A stretch of DNA of 16,014 bases. It comes from Candidatus Woesearchaeota archaeon. Its GTDB lineage: Archaea; Nanobdellota; Nanobdellia; Woesearchaeales; WJKL01. Position 1 is the first letter of the stretch. Each line of letters begins with the position of its first letter. The notes under the pieces are model-generated. The model searched no databases. It saw only the letters and a program-made list of their open reading frames with translations, and was not told where the DNA came from. The translations under genes were made by a program, and so were the position numbers. The stretch covers positions 1-16,014 of the forward strand of contig JAHWIT010000071.1 in the NCBI GenBank assembly GCA_019322455.1, given 5' to 3'. Positions 4,788-12,034 of the stretch are shown piece by piece.

Positions 4788-5448
4788 ATTCAAATTCCAA
4801 TTCTCCTTTATAGAAAATTCCCTTCTTAAGCTCAACAGGTCTCCAATTATCTATAATTAAATTAGCATCTAACCATTCTGATAACTCTTCTGGATTTCCT
4901 ATTGTTGCAGATAATGCTATAATCTGAACATTCTCTAATAATTCCCTTAACATTGTTATTAAAATCTCTAATGTAGGTCCTCTTCCAGGATCATTCATTA
5001 AATGAACTTCATCTACAATAACAGTTGCTACTTTGCTTAACCAAGGAGCATGATGTCTTATTAATGAATCAAGCTTTTCAGCAGTACATACAATCAAATC
5101 ATAACCTGCTAAATAAGAATCAGCACTATCAAAATCACCAATTGACAAAGCAGTCCTTAGATAAATTCCATATCTTTTTTTGAAATCCTTAAATTTCTCA
5201 TTTGCCAATGCCTTTAATGGAACAATATAAATTGCCTTTCCTCTATCCTCTAAAATATATTTAACCATTGCTAATTCTGCAATTAATGTTTTACCAGAAG
5301 CAGTTGGAGTGCAAACAAGTAAATTCTTTCTATCAAGCAATCCAGCTTTTATTGATTTTTCTTGGCAAGGTCTGAATTCTTCTACATCTGGCAATAAAGA
5401 ATTGTATAAATTCTTAGGAATCTTATCTTTTATATCATCTAGTTTCAT
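4786..5448 (-). CDS. hel308: Hel308-type helicase, first RecA domain only
   Basis: Hel308 is a superfamily 2 DNA helicase acting at stalled replication forks. This 220-residue product has FRPCQ (25-29), motif I TPTASGKT (47-54), PLKALANEK (77-85), motif II DEVH (146-149) and motif III SAT (180-182). It ends with GIFYKGELEFE, just where domain 1 joins domain 2 in the family. The second RecA domain (motifs IV-VI), winged helix and ratchet domain, some 450 residues, are missing, and only 19 bases separate the stop from the next gene, so they are not nearby. It is either half of a split gene whose partner is elsewhere or a degraded remnant; the intact motifs favour the former. A TATA box (TTTATAAAT near 5470) 27 bases upstream supports a leaderless ATG at 5448. 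Confidence 0.82.
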   Translation of the reverse strand: MKLDDIKDKIPKNLYNSLLPDVEEFRPCQEKSIKAGLLDRKNLLVCTPTASGKTLIAELAMVKYILEDRGKAIYIVPLKALANEKFKDFKKRYGIYLRTALSIGDFDSADSYLAGYDLIVCTAEKLDSLIRHHAPWLSKVATVIVDEVHLMNDPGRGPTLEILITMLRELLENVQIIALSATIGNPEELSEWLDANLIIDNWRPVELKKGIFYKGELEFE

Positions 5449-5479
5449 AATAAACAAGAATTAAAGATAATTTATAAAT

Positions 5480-6145
5480 CTATTTAACATCTATAATATA
5501 CTCAAAATAATCATCCCATGGGTTTTCTAATTCCATCATCTGTTTTATTGTTAATTTTTCAAAATATCTTCTAAAAGGCCTCATTGAATTTCCATGAGCA
5601 GAAATAGCAACATTTACTTTTTCTTTTTTCATTTTTTTCAATAAATCCTTGATAAAAGAATTAACCCTCTTCTCAACCATCTTTACTGATTCTCCTCCCG
5701 GTGGAGGAACATCATAACTTCTTCTAATAATCTTTAATTCTGCTTCTCCTGTTTTCTGAATAAATTCCTGTTTTTCCCTTCCTTCTAGATGGTCAATCTT
5801 ATGCCACTGCAATAATGTTTTATATGTATCTGTTCCTTCTTCTTTAACAAATTCTTTGTGTGATTTGCCCTGCAGTTTCCCATAACTTCTCTCAATCATT
5901 CTGTCATCTTTAATTATCTTTTTGCATTCAGGATGATATTTAAGAACATATTTCAAAGTATCTTTACTTCTAGATAATCTTGTTTGATAAGCAACTTGGA
6001 ATTTTTTATTCTTCAGCTTCTGAGCAACTTTTTTTGCATCTTTAATTCCTTTAGGAGTCAGTTTAGAATCTTTCCATCCAGTAAATCTTTTATCTCTGTT
6101 AAAATAAGTCTGTCCATGTCTGAACAAATAAATATATAATTTCAT
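5480..6145 (-). CDS. gpmA: 2,3-bisphosphoglycerate-dependent phosphoglycerate mutase
   Basis: This histidine phosphatase superfamily enzyme interconverts 3-phosphoglycerate and 2-phosphoglycerate through a phospho-histidine. The 221 residues show RHGQT (9-13, catalytic His10), FTGWKDSKLT (21-30), the second Arg at 60, acid catalyst Glu85 in ERSYGKLQG, PPPGGES (147-153) and the second His184 in SAHGNSMR. This set is diagnostic of dPGM rather than of the cofactor-independent enzyme most archaea use. The ATG overlaps the eno stop (ATGA), so the genes for two consecutive glycolytic steps are co-translated. Acquisition from bacteria is possible but cannot be judged here. Confidence 0.92.
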   Translation of the reverse strand: MKLYIYLFRHGQTYFNRDKRFTGWKDSKLTPKGIKDAKKVAQKLKNKKFQVAYQTRLSRSKDTLKYVLKYHPECKKIIKDDRMIERSYGKLQGKSHKEFVKEEGTDTYKTLLQWHKIDHLEGREKQEFIQKTGEAELKIIRRSYDVPPPGGESVKMVEKRVNSFIKDLLKKMKKEKVNVAISAHGNSMRPFRRYFEKLTIKQMMELENPWDDYFEYIIDVK

Positions 6146-7434
6146 TTTATTTTTCTAAAATTATTTCCAGCAACCTTTGCCTTTTTTCCTAATTCATCTT
6201 CTATTTCCATTAATCTGTTGTATTTACAAACTCTTTCTCCTCTAGATGGACCTACTTTAACAAAACCAGAATTCACAGCAACAGCCAAATCAATCATAGA
6301 AGTATCATTTGTTTCTCCACCACCTCTATGGCTTACAACAGTCATAAATCCATTCTTTCTTGCCAACATACATGTTTCAACTGTTTCTGTTAATGTTCCA
6401 ATCTGATTTAACTTAATCAATATTGCATTTATTGCTTTTGTGTCAATTGCTTTCTGCAGTCTTTTTGGATTTGTTACAGTTAAATCATCTCCAATAATTG
6501 CTATTTTTCCACCCAATCGCTCCATAATTTTTGGCCAGTTACTCCAATCATCTTCATACAATGGATCTTCTAAAGTTATTATTGGATATTTATTAACCCA
6601 TTTTTCAAAATAATCAATCATCTGTTCAGAACTTAATTTTTTATTCTCTTTTTTAAGCACATACTTTCCATTCTTAAATATTTCAGAAACAGCAGGATCT
6701 AAACTAATTCCAACATCTTTCCCTGCTTTGTAGCCTGCTTTTTTTATTGCTTCTTTAATAAATTCAAGAGGACTTTCATTACTAGACAAATCTTCTGGAG
6801 CAAACGCTCCCTCATTACCAACATTTACACTAAATCCTTTTGCTTTTAGAACCTTTTTTAATGTCAAATAAATCTCAATTCCACATTTAACATTTTCTTT
6901 TACTGATTTATTTCCAATTGGAGAAACTAGATATTCCTGTAAATCAGTAGATTTATCAGCATGTTTTCCACCTTCAATAACAACCATCATAGGATTTGGC
7001 AAAATATAATTCTTAATATCTAATTTAAAAGTATTTCTTATATATTTATACAAAGGAATTCCTTTTTCATTTGCAGCAGCTCTTGCAACAGCTAAAGATA
7101 CCCCTAAAATAGCATTTGCTCCTAATTTCTTTTTATTCTCAGTTCCATCTAATTTTTTCATCAAATAATCAATTTCTTTCTGCTTGCTAGCATCTTTACC
7201 AATAAGTTTTGGAGCAATTATTTTGTTAACATTATTAACAGCCTTTAACATACCTTTTCCCATAAATCTTTTCCCGCCATCAAGAAGAACAAAAGCTTCA
7301 TGTATTCCAGCAGAAGCACCATAAGGAACAGAAGCAATACCAATTGTTCCAGATTTTAATTCACATTTAACTTCAATACTTGGAGTAGAACCAGAACTTA
7401 ATATCTCTCTAGCTTTTATTTGCTTAATTTGCAT
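6142..7434 (-). CDS. eno: Enolase (phosphopyruvate hydratase)
   Basis: Enolase converts 2-phosphoglycerate to phosphoenolpyruvate in glycolysis and gluconeogenesis. The 430-residue protein is full length. It shows the mobile loop PYGASAG (37-43), GGKHAD with His158, GNEGAFAPE with Glu208, and metal ligands Asp246 (SLDPA), Glu289 (TLEDPL) and Asp316 (IIGDD). The catalytic base is Lys341 (IKLNQIGT). SHRGGGETND (368-377) has Gly for the usual Ser and one extra residue compared with the common SHRSGET. GAGGTG seven bases before the ATG sets the start. It leads the eno-gpmA operon, from its own TATA box. Confidence 0.96.
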   Translation of the reverse strand: MQIKQIKAREILSSGSTPSIEVKCELKSGTIGIASVPYGASAGIHEAFVLLDGGKRFMGKGMLKAVNNVNKIIAPKLIGKDASKQKEIDYLMKKLDGTENKKKLGANAILGVSLAVARAAANEKGIPLYKYIRNTFKLDIKNYILPNPMMVVIEGGKHADKSTDLQEYLVSPIGNKSVKENVKCGIEIYLTLKKVLKAKGFSVNVGNEGAFAPEDLSSNESPLEFIKEAIKKAGYKAGKDVGISLDPAVSEIFKNGKYVLKKENKKLSSEQMIDYFEKWVNKYPIITLEDPLYEDDWSNWPKIMERLGGKIAIIGDDLTVTNPKRLQKAIDTKAINAILIKLNQIGTLTETVETCMLARKNGFMTVVSHRGGGETNDTSMIDLAVAVNSGFVKVGPSRGERVCKYNRLMEIEDELGKKAKVAGNNFRKIK

Positions 7435-7465
7435 AAATACACCTCTTTGTTAATAAGAATTAAAA

Positions 7466-7479
7466 ATTAAATATAAAAA
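7466..7479 (-). promoter_or_regulatory. TATA box of the eno-gpmA operon
   Basis: On the minus strand TTTTTATATTTAAT lies about 38 bases before the eno ATG, leaving room for a short leader with GAGGTG. The rest of the 7435-7571 gap shows no gene; the stretch near 7525-7572 is richer in G and C than its surroundings and is unexplained. Confidence 0.55.
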
Positions 7480-7571
7480 CTTTTCCTTATAGAATCAATC
7501 AGTTGTGAGAAAATAACATTCTTTGTAGGGGTGGGACACTCAATTTTAGTTGTGCAGTAATGGGAAGGCCC

Positions 7572-7590
7572 AAAAGCGACGAAGTCGCTT
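7572..7590 (-). terminator. Hairpin terminator of the translation cluster
   Basis: On the minus strand AAGCGAC-TTC-GTCGCTT is a perfect 7-bp stem with a 3-base loop, followed by TT. It starts inside the PAC2 stop codon. It could be an intrinsic terminator or 3'-end stabiliser, or one of the short GC palindromes seen elsewhere in the window. Confidence 0.55.
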
Positions 7591-8383
7591 ATCCTATATA
7601 ACTCACCTCCTTTCCAATCTTTCCTTTCACTTTCTTCAAAGCAGTCTGTTTGCTTACTTCACTTAATTCCTCTGTTCTCTTAATCATCTCATTCTCTATG
7701 TCTCTAATCTCTTTGTCCATGTTCTTTATATTAATATTCAGATTCAGTTTCTTATTCAAAACCTTCAATATCTCTCTTGCTCCCTTAACTCCTAAATACA
7801 TAGGATGCCCAAATGTTTCTGCCAATAAAGCAATAGAAGGTATCTTTCTTTTCTCAGCCAATCCAAGCAAAATTCCTGAAACACCAACAATAGGCCCAAC
7901 AATGCCGTGTAATTTTTCATTAAGTGCAGTCCCTTTTTTGTATTTATCAATAATCTTCTGCGAATTTCCAGTGCAATAAACCTTTGGCTTTTTAGGAACA
8001 TTCTGTAATCCAACTCCACCAAGAGTTATTATTTCTTTTCCTTTAAAGCCATCAATAATGTCTAAAATCTTTTCACAAAATTCATAACAGCTTACTTCAT
8101 CTATTGGCTGAACATCTCCTGCTAATAATAATAAATCAGGGCCTTTTTTCATTTTTTTATAAAATATCTCAATTGTAGGCAGCTCAACCAAATTCTTTTC
8201 ATTTACAAAGACAGAATGAGGAAATGTATAAGAAAACATTTCATATAGCTTCTCAGCCTTTAATGTATCTATTATAAAATCAACAGCAACCTTTCCAACA
8301 TTGCCAATTCCTGGCAAACCCTCTATAAGAACTACATTTTTTAATTTTGGTTTTTTACCAATTTGACTTATTTTCCAGTTCAT
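7589..8383 (-). CDS. PAC2 family protein (proteasome assembly chaperone-like)
   Basis: This 264-residue protein belongs to the archaeal PAC2 / DUF75 group related to eukaryotic proteasome assembly chaperone 2. Visible features are LIEGLPGIGNVGKVAVDFII (residues 19-38), the FPHSVFVNE segment, LLLAGDVQP (about 91-99), ITLGGVGLQ and the HGIVGPIVGVSGILLGLA stretch, then a Lys/Glu-rich coiled coil from about residue 215. The molecular role in archaea is not established. The ATG overlaps the nop10 stop (ATGA), so it is the last gene of the eS27-aIF2alpha-Nop10 operon, a common archaeal order. A GGAGGTG in its last codons is part of the coding sequence. Confidence 0.88.
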   Translation of the reverse strand: MNWKISQIGKKPKLKNVVLIEGLPGIGNVGKVAVDFIIDTLKAEKLYEMFSYTFPHSVFVNEKNLVELPTIEIFYKKMKKGPDLLLLAGDVQPIDEVSCYEFCEKILDIIDGFKGKEIITLGGVGLQNVPKKPKVYCTGNSQKIIDKYKKGTALNEKLHGIVGPIVGVSGILLGLAEKRKIPSIALLAETFGHPMYLGVKGAREILKVLNKKLNLNINIKNMDKEIRDIENEMIKRTEELSEVSKQTALKKVKGKIGKEVSYIG

Positions 8384-8556
8384 AATAAACCCCTCTTTTC
8401 AAGTTCAGATTTTCTTGCTTTTCTTCGATATTCTCCATATCTATCATCAACACGATATTTAACAGGTTTTGGATTAATAGCAACTTCATTGCATTTAGGA
8501 CATTTATCCTTCATTGTGTATCGTCCGCAAGCAGGACATTTTAAGATATGTTTCAT
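8380..8556 (-). CDS. nop10: H/ACA ribonucleoprotein protein Nop10
   Basis: Nop10 is a small subunit of the box H/ACA guide-RNA particle that, with Cbf5, L7Ae and Gar1, turns uridine into pseudouridine in rRNA. The 58 residues read MKHILKCPACGRYTMKDKCP at the start, and two CPxC pairs (CPAC at 7-10, CPKC at 19-22) form the zinc site. The linker NPKPVKYRVDDRYGEYRRK and the C-terminal helix that lies on Cbf5 follow. The gene overlaps both neighbours by ATGA: its ATG overlaps the aIF2-alpha stop and its TGA overlaps the PAC2 start. This is the conserved archaeal order. Confidence 0.95.
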   Translation of the reverse strand: MKHILKCPACGRYTMKDKCPKCNEVAINPKPVKYRVDDRYGEYRRKARKSELEKRGLL

Positions 8557-9326
8557 TTCTCTTGTCTTTCAAAACTAATTACTAACTTTTTCTTTTCTCC
8601 ATATCTCATTACTTTATCTATGCTATTTTTTATAATCTTTTCAGCTTCTTTATAATTAGGAGCATTAACTATAACATTATATTCCCCTGCTCCTCGATAT
8701 TTAACATGGATATTTTCACCAATTGCTTTTTTCAAAGCACCTTTAACTACTTCTATTCCATCAGGAGCAGATGACATCATCTTCAAAATTCCTTTAATCT
8801 GCACTTCAACTGGTTTTATTTTGTCTTTAACTGCTTCTGTTAATTCTCCTGCTAGTTTTTCATCAAAACTAAGTTTTGCTAAATTAACAGCATTAGCAAC
8901 AATATCATTAAAACATTGATGTATATACTCATATTTTTCAAAAATCTTATTGCTTATTTGTTCATATAATTCTTTAGTGTCTTTATTCAATTTTTTGGCA
9001 AGCCCTTCAATTATCTTCTCAGCCTTTTGTTCTTGTTTTATCTCATTGATCTTTTTTCTTTTCTGACCTTCATTGACTCTTCTTAAACTTAAATCAATAT
9101 GTCCTTTTTTCTTATCTATCTTTAGAATCTTGCAAACAACCTTTTTCCCTTCTACAACATAATCCCTTATATTTCTGATTCTTCCAGGACTAACTTCACT
9201 AATATGAATCATTCCTGTCTTGCCATACTCATCAAGGTTAGCAAAAACAGAATGGCCATGAACAGCAGTAACAGTACAAAGAACAAGTTCATCTTCTCCA
9301 GGCATACCTTCTCTTTTGTAGAGCAT
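8553..9326 (-). CDS. aif2a: Translation initiation factor aIF2 subunit alpha
   Basis: aIF2-alpha is part of the heterotrimer that delivers initiator Met-tRNA to the small ribosomal subunit. The 257-residue protein has an N-terminal S1-type OB domain (residues 12-85: VLCTVTAVHGHSVFANLDEY, GMIHISEVSPGR, KGHIDLSLRRV). A central helical domain follows, and then a C-terminal alpha-beta domain (about 170-257) that binds the gamma subunit. The length is usual. The ATG follows the rps27e TAA with no gap, and the stop overlaps the nop10 ATG, so the operon is tightly packed. Confidence 0.96.
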   Translation of the reverse strand: MLYKREGMPGEDELVLCTVTAVHGHSVFANLDEYGKTGMIHISEVSPGRIRNIRDYVVEGKKVVCKILKIDKKKGHIDLSLRRVNEGQKRKKINEIKQEQKAEKIIEGLAKKLNKDTKELYEQISNKIFEKYEYIHQCFNDIVANAVNLAKLSFDEKLAGELTEAVKDKIKPVEVQIKGILKMMSSAPDGIEVVKGALKKAIGENIHVKYRGAGEYNVIVNAPNYKEAEKIIKNSIDKVMRYGEKKKLVISFERQEK

Positions 9327-9506
9327 TTATTCTAAAACCTCTAAAATCCTTGATTTTATCCTGCTTTTTCCACCACTAGGTTCTGCAAGAACCTTTCCGC
9401 AAACAAGACATTTGATTTCTGAAGCAGATTTTCCAAATATAATTTGTTCATTCTTGCATTTAGGACATCTGACCTTTACAAATTTACTTGACGGCTCTCG
9501 TATAAT
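9327..9506 (-). CDS. rps27e: Ribosomal protein eS27 with a non-AUG start
   Basis: eS27 is a zinc-binding small-subunit ribosomal protein. The frame gives REPSSKFVKVRCPKCKNEQ, then IKCLVCGKVLAEPSGGKSR and ILEVLE before TAA; the four Cys of CPKC and CLVC form the zinc ribbon. Reading upstream, an in-frame TAG lies 12 codons' distance or less from the conserved part: after it come only GAG GGG ATT AAA ATT ATA before CGA. No ATG, GTG or TTG is available, so translation must begin at ATT or ATA. I choose the ATT at 9506, eight bases after a strong GGAGG, matching the 7-11 base spacing of other genes here; the ATT at 9512 would add two residues. The gene abuts aIF2-alpha. Confidence 0.85.
   Translation of the reverse strand: MIREPSSKFVKVRCPKCKNEQIIFGKSASEIKCLVCGKVLAEPSGGKSRIKSRILEVLE
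9342..9358 (-). repeat. AAAATC/GATTTT palindrome at the 3' end of rps27e
   Basis: TAAAATC-CTT-GATTTTA is a 7-bp stem within the last codons of rps27e, encoding IKSRI. It shares its 15-base core with the eL42 leader palindrome. Confidence 0.5.
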
Positions 9507-9557
9507 TTTAATCCCCTCCTATAAATTATTATCAAAATAAAATTAAAAACAATTATT

Positions 9558-9568
9558 TATTTATAAAG
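9558..9568 (-). promoter_or_regulatory. TATA box of the eS27 operon
   Basis: On the minus strand CCTTTATAAAT predicts a start near 9537 and a leader of about 30 bases carrying AGGAGGGG. The operon may also receive transcripts from eL42. Confidence 0.5.
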
Positions 9569-9588
9569 GTTTGTTTTAAATATTAGAA

Positions 9589-9906
9589 TTATTTAAACTC
9601 AACTCTTTTTGTCCTAAAACCCTTTCTTTGAGTTGTTGTTTTATTGCATTCTTTGCAAGTATATCTTAAATCAGTTTTTTTGCTGGTCTTTTTACCATAT
9701 CGTTTCCAGCTGCTTAAAGCTCCTTTGCTTAACTTTCCCACATTGCCATAACCCCTTCCTTCTCCTCTTAACTTCATTCTCTTTTTACTTCCTTTGCTCA
9801 TAGGATGAGCACTGCTAGGAGTCTTTCTTTTAGCTGAACTAACCTTCTGTTCAGTATGTTTCTTACACTTAGGACAATATCTTTTAACATTCTTAGGAAA
9901 CTTCAT
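9589..9906 (-). CDS. rpl44e: Ribosomal protein eL42 (L44e)
   Basis: eL42 is a zinc-binding large-subunit protein near the tRNA exit site. The 105-residue basic protein starts MKFPKNVKRYCPKCKKHTEQ. It has the first Cys pair at CPKC (11-14) and the second at CKEC (84-87), with the family's Ser/Lys/Gly-rich middle (SAHPMSKGSKKR, RGEGRGYGNVGKLSKGALSS) and a TTQRKGFRTKRVEF end. The length is slightly above the usual 92-95. AGGAGAA about nine bases upstream supports the ATG. It precedes rps27e, the standard archaeal order. Confidence 0.96.
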   Translation of the reverse strand: MKFPKNVKRYCPKCKKHTEQKVSSAKRKTPSSAHPMSKGSKKRMKLRGEGRGYGNVGKLSKGALSSWKRYGKKTSKKTDLRYTCKECNKTTTQRKGFRTKRVEFK

Positions 9907-9946
9907 TTTTTAACATTCTCCTATTATTCTTTAAAAAATGAAGCTT

Positions 9947-9965
9947 TGAAAATCCTTGATTTTCA
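9947..9965 (-). repeat. AAAATC/GATTTT palindrome in the eL42 leader
   Basis: TGAAAATC-CTT-GATTTTCA forms a perfect 8-bp stem around a 3-base loop between the eL42 TATA box and its ribosome binding site. The core is identical to that at 9343-9357. Confidence 0.55.
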
Positions 9966-9996
9966 TTTGTTTCATTTTATAACCAGAATTTTCTTT

Positions 9997-10009
9997 GTAT
10001 TTAAAAGTC
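9997..10009 (-). promoter_or_regulatory. TATA box of eL42
   Basis: On the minus strand GACTTTTAAATAC lies right after the gins51 stop. A start near 9976 gives a leader of about 70 bases that contains the palindrome at 9947-9965. Confidence 0.55.
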
Positions 10010-10714
10010 TTACTCTTTTTCCATAATCTCTGCCCTTTCTTTAGCTATTAAAACATCGGCAATTTCAGAAGGCAAATTAGCAATATCTTCTTGTTCAAAA
10101 GGACCATATTCTTCTAAATCCTTTCCAACAAACTTAGGAACAGCATACAAAAATCTAATCATTTTCTGTGTTTGATTTTCTTCTTTTGCAGCTTCAATAT
10201 TATTTTGATCATCTTTTTTATCTAATTCATTATCTTTCTTTTCTTCTGTTTTATCATCCATTTTCTTATCTTCTATACATGGAATTTTAGCTTCTAATAT
10301 ATTAAACAAAACACCTTTTCTAATATTATTCAAATTCTGTACTAAACAATCAAAAAGCTCTTTTTCTTCTTTTAACATATTAGAAGTGTCAATAATCTCT
10401 GAATTTAATATTCCCACACTTGTTCTTGACATATCCAAAGCCATGTTCATTATCTTTTTTTCTCTCTTCTCATAAAGCTGTTTTAAGATATTCTTAATAT
10501 TCTCTAATTGAGTTTCAGCTTTTCTTCTTTCTTCTGCAGCAAATATATCATTCTTAGGAAGCTCTAATGCAGATTTTTTATCTTTTAGGTAACTAACAAC
10601 ATCCAAGAAAAAGTTATTATCTAATTTTTGTAGTTCTTCTCTATTCTTTTCTCTTCTTAATAATTCAAATAAAGTTTCATAAGTTATATTGATTTCTTTT
10701 CCTTCTGATTCCAA
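10010..10714 (-). CDS. gins51: GINS complex subunit Gins51
   Basis: GINS joins MCM and Cdc45/GAN in the archaeal replicative helicase. Near the start, ITYETLFELLRREKNREELQ matches the Gins51 N-terminus. The helical A domain follows, then an acidic Lys/Asp/Glu linker (about residues 155-185), and finally the small B domain with RFLYAVPKFVGKDLEEYGPF and EDIANLPSEIADVLI. A-then-B order marks the Sld5/Psf1 (Gins51) type. The frame stays open to an ATG at 10819, but a TATA box at 10745-10760 lies inside that extension and the added residues have no family likeness. I therefore place the start at TTG 10714, six bases after GGGG. That gives 234 residues, long for the family because of the linker. 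Confidence 0.85.
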   Translation of the reverse strand: MESEGKEINITYETLFELLRREKNREELQKLDNNFFLDVVSYLKDKKSALELPKNDIFAAEERRKAETQLENIKNILKQLYEKREKKIMNMALDMSRTSVGILNSEIIDTSNMLKEEKELFDCLVQNLNNIRKGVLFNILEAKIPCIEDKKMDDKTEEKKDNELDKKDDQNNIEAAKEENQTQKMIRFLYAVPKFVGKDLEEYGPFEQEDIANLPSEIADVLIAKERAEIMEKE

Positions 10715-10744
10715 TTTATCCCCCACAATCAGCAAAATAACATC

Positions 10745-10760
10745 TCTATTTAAAGTTTTA
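10745..10760 (-). promoter_or_regulatory. Promoter of gins51
   Basis: On the minus strand TAAAACTTTAAATAGA predicts a start near 10724, ten bases before the TTG start. The string is nearly the same as the two tRNA promoters. Confidence 0.65.
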
Positions 10761-10803
10761 TATATTTTATTACACAATCTAATCATCGTCGAAAAAACAC
10801 AAA

Positions 10804-10812
10804 TTTTATAAG
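10804..10812 (+). promoter_or_regulatory. TATA box of the radical SAM gene
   Basis: TTTTATAAG is centred about 27 bases before the ATG at 10835, predicting a leaderless mRNA. Confidence 0.6.
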
Positions 10813-10834
10813 AAACCATTGAAATAATAATTCT

Positions 10835-12034
10835 ATGCCATCATTAGTATTTGAAGATTTATCATTTGAACAAGAAAAAGATAGAATAAAAGTAAATTTT
10901 CTTAATTTGTTCTATTTTTATCTCCATAATTCAGACTTAGAAAAAATCTCAAAATTCAAAATAACAAAAAATTCAATAATATTTGAAGATATATCAGAAC
11001 AAAAAGCAAAAAACAAATTCAACCAGTTATTAAACAAAGGATTCCAGAATCTTAAAAACAAATTCAACAACAAGCCAGCAATCTATATCCACCAATATTC
11101 AAATATTCCTTTAATAGGACATATCGCCTTTGGTCTGATTGATAGAGATACATCAATCATTGAAATAAAACCTTTAACTTCTTGTAATCTAGACTGTATA
11201 TACTGCTCAGTTACCCAAGATATTAGACCAGTTGATTTTGTAATTGAAGAAGAATATCTCTTTAAAGAATTCAAAAAACTAGTTGAATTTAAAGGAATTG
11301 ATAGAATAGAAGCTCATATTGGAGCACAAGGAGAACCTTTGCTGTACAAACCATTAACAAAATTAATAAAAGATTTAGCTTCAATACATCAAGTTTCTAC
11401 TATTTCTATTGATACAAATGGAACATTATTAACTAAAAACAAGATAGATGAACTAATAAAAGCAGGCTTAACAAGATTTAATCTTTCAATTAATTCTTTA
11501 GACCAAGATCTAGCGCAAAAAATAGCTAATTGTCCTTATAATATAGAAAAAATCAAAGAATTAGCCAGATACATTGCTAAAAAAACAGATTTAATCATCA
11601 CTCCTGTCTGGATTCCAGGCATAAATGATAAAGAAATTCCAAAATTAATTGAATTTAGCAAAGAATTAAACTGCCAACTAGGAATACAAAACTTCTTAAA
11701 CTACAAATTTGGAAGAAATCCAGCAAAACAAATGTCTTGGGATCTATTTACTAAAAAAATGAAAGAACTAGAAAAAAAACATAGTAGAAAACTCTTATTT
11801 GATTTTAAACAGGATTTTAACATAATCCCAACAAAATCCTTGCCAAAACCTTTTAAAAAAGGGCAGATTATCAAAACAAAAATAATACTGCCAGGCAGAC
11901 TAAAAAATGAAAAACTAGCAATATCTAATCAAAGAATAATATCAATCCCTAATTGTAATATGCAATTAGGTCAACAAGTTAAATTAAAAATAACAAGAAC
12001 AAAACATAATATATTTATTGCATCCTTAACCTAA
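10835..12034 (+). CDS. Radical SAM protein with C-terminal TRAM-like domain
   Basis: This 399-residue protein has the radical SAM iron-sulfur motif CX3CX2C as SCNLDCIYC (Cys117, 121 and 124). GAQGEPLLY takes the place of the GGEPL SAM-binding motif, and SIDTNGTLLT and SINSLDQD follow, as in MoaA-like enzymes. About 110 residues precede the motif and belong to no domain I recognise. The last 60 residues or so (GRLKNEKLAISNQRI... GQQVKLKITRTKHNIFIASL) look like a TRAM-type OB fold, which binds RNA, so a tRNA or rRNA substrate is likely. The substrate is unknown. The start is leaderless. Its 3' end overlaps the convergent S-layer-like gene by nine bases. Confidence 0.85.
   Translation: MPSLVFEDLSFEQEKDRIKVNFLNLFYFYLHNSDLEKISKFKITKNSIIFEDISEQKAKNKFNQLLNKGFQNLKNKFNNKPAIYIHQYSNIPLIGHIAFGLIDRDTSIIEIKPLTSCNLDCIYCSVTQDIRPVDFVIEEEYLFKEFKKLVEFKGIDRIEAHIGAQGEPLLYKPLTKLIKDLASIHQVSTISIDTNGTLLTKNKIDELIKAGLTRFNLSINSLDQDLAQKIANCPYNIEKIKELARYIAKKTDLIITPVWIPGINDKEIPKLIEFSKELNCQLGIQNFLNYKFGRNPAKQMSWDLFTKKMKELEKKHSRKLLFDFKQDFNIIPTKSLPKPFKKGQIIKTKIILPGRLKNEKLAISNQRIISIPNCNMQLGQQVKLKITRTKHNIFIASLT

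Noticed and set aside
6218..6406. Plus-strand frame opposite eno
   Set aside because: Antisense shadow; enolase motifs are clear on the other strand.
7592..7620. GGAGGTG near the end of PAC2 as a ribosome binding site for a further gene
   Set aside because: It encodes Gly-Lys-Glu-Val of PAC2 and no start codon or frame follows before the hairpin.
7650..8022. Frames on both strands overlapping the PAC2 gene
   Set aside because: Shadows of the PAC2 coding frame without start signals.
8363..8578. Plus-strand frame of 71 codons
   Set aside because: Antisense to nop10, whose zinc-binding Cys pairs are convincing.
10715..10819. N-terminal extension of Gins51 from the ATG at 10819
   Set aside because: It contains the gene's own TATA box and shows no GINS likeness.
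11083..11274. Minus-strand frame opposite the radical SAM gene
   Set aside because: Antisense to the CX3CX2C region; no start signals.
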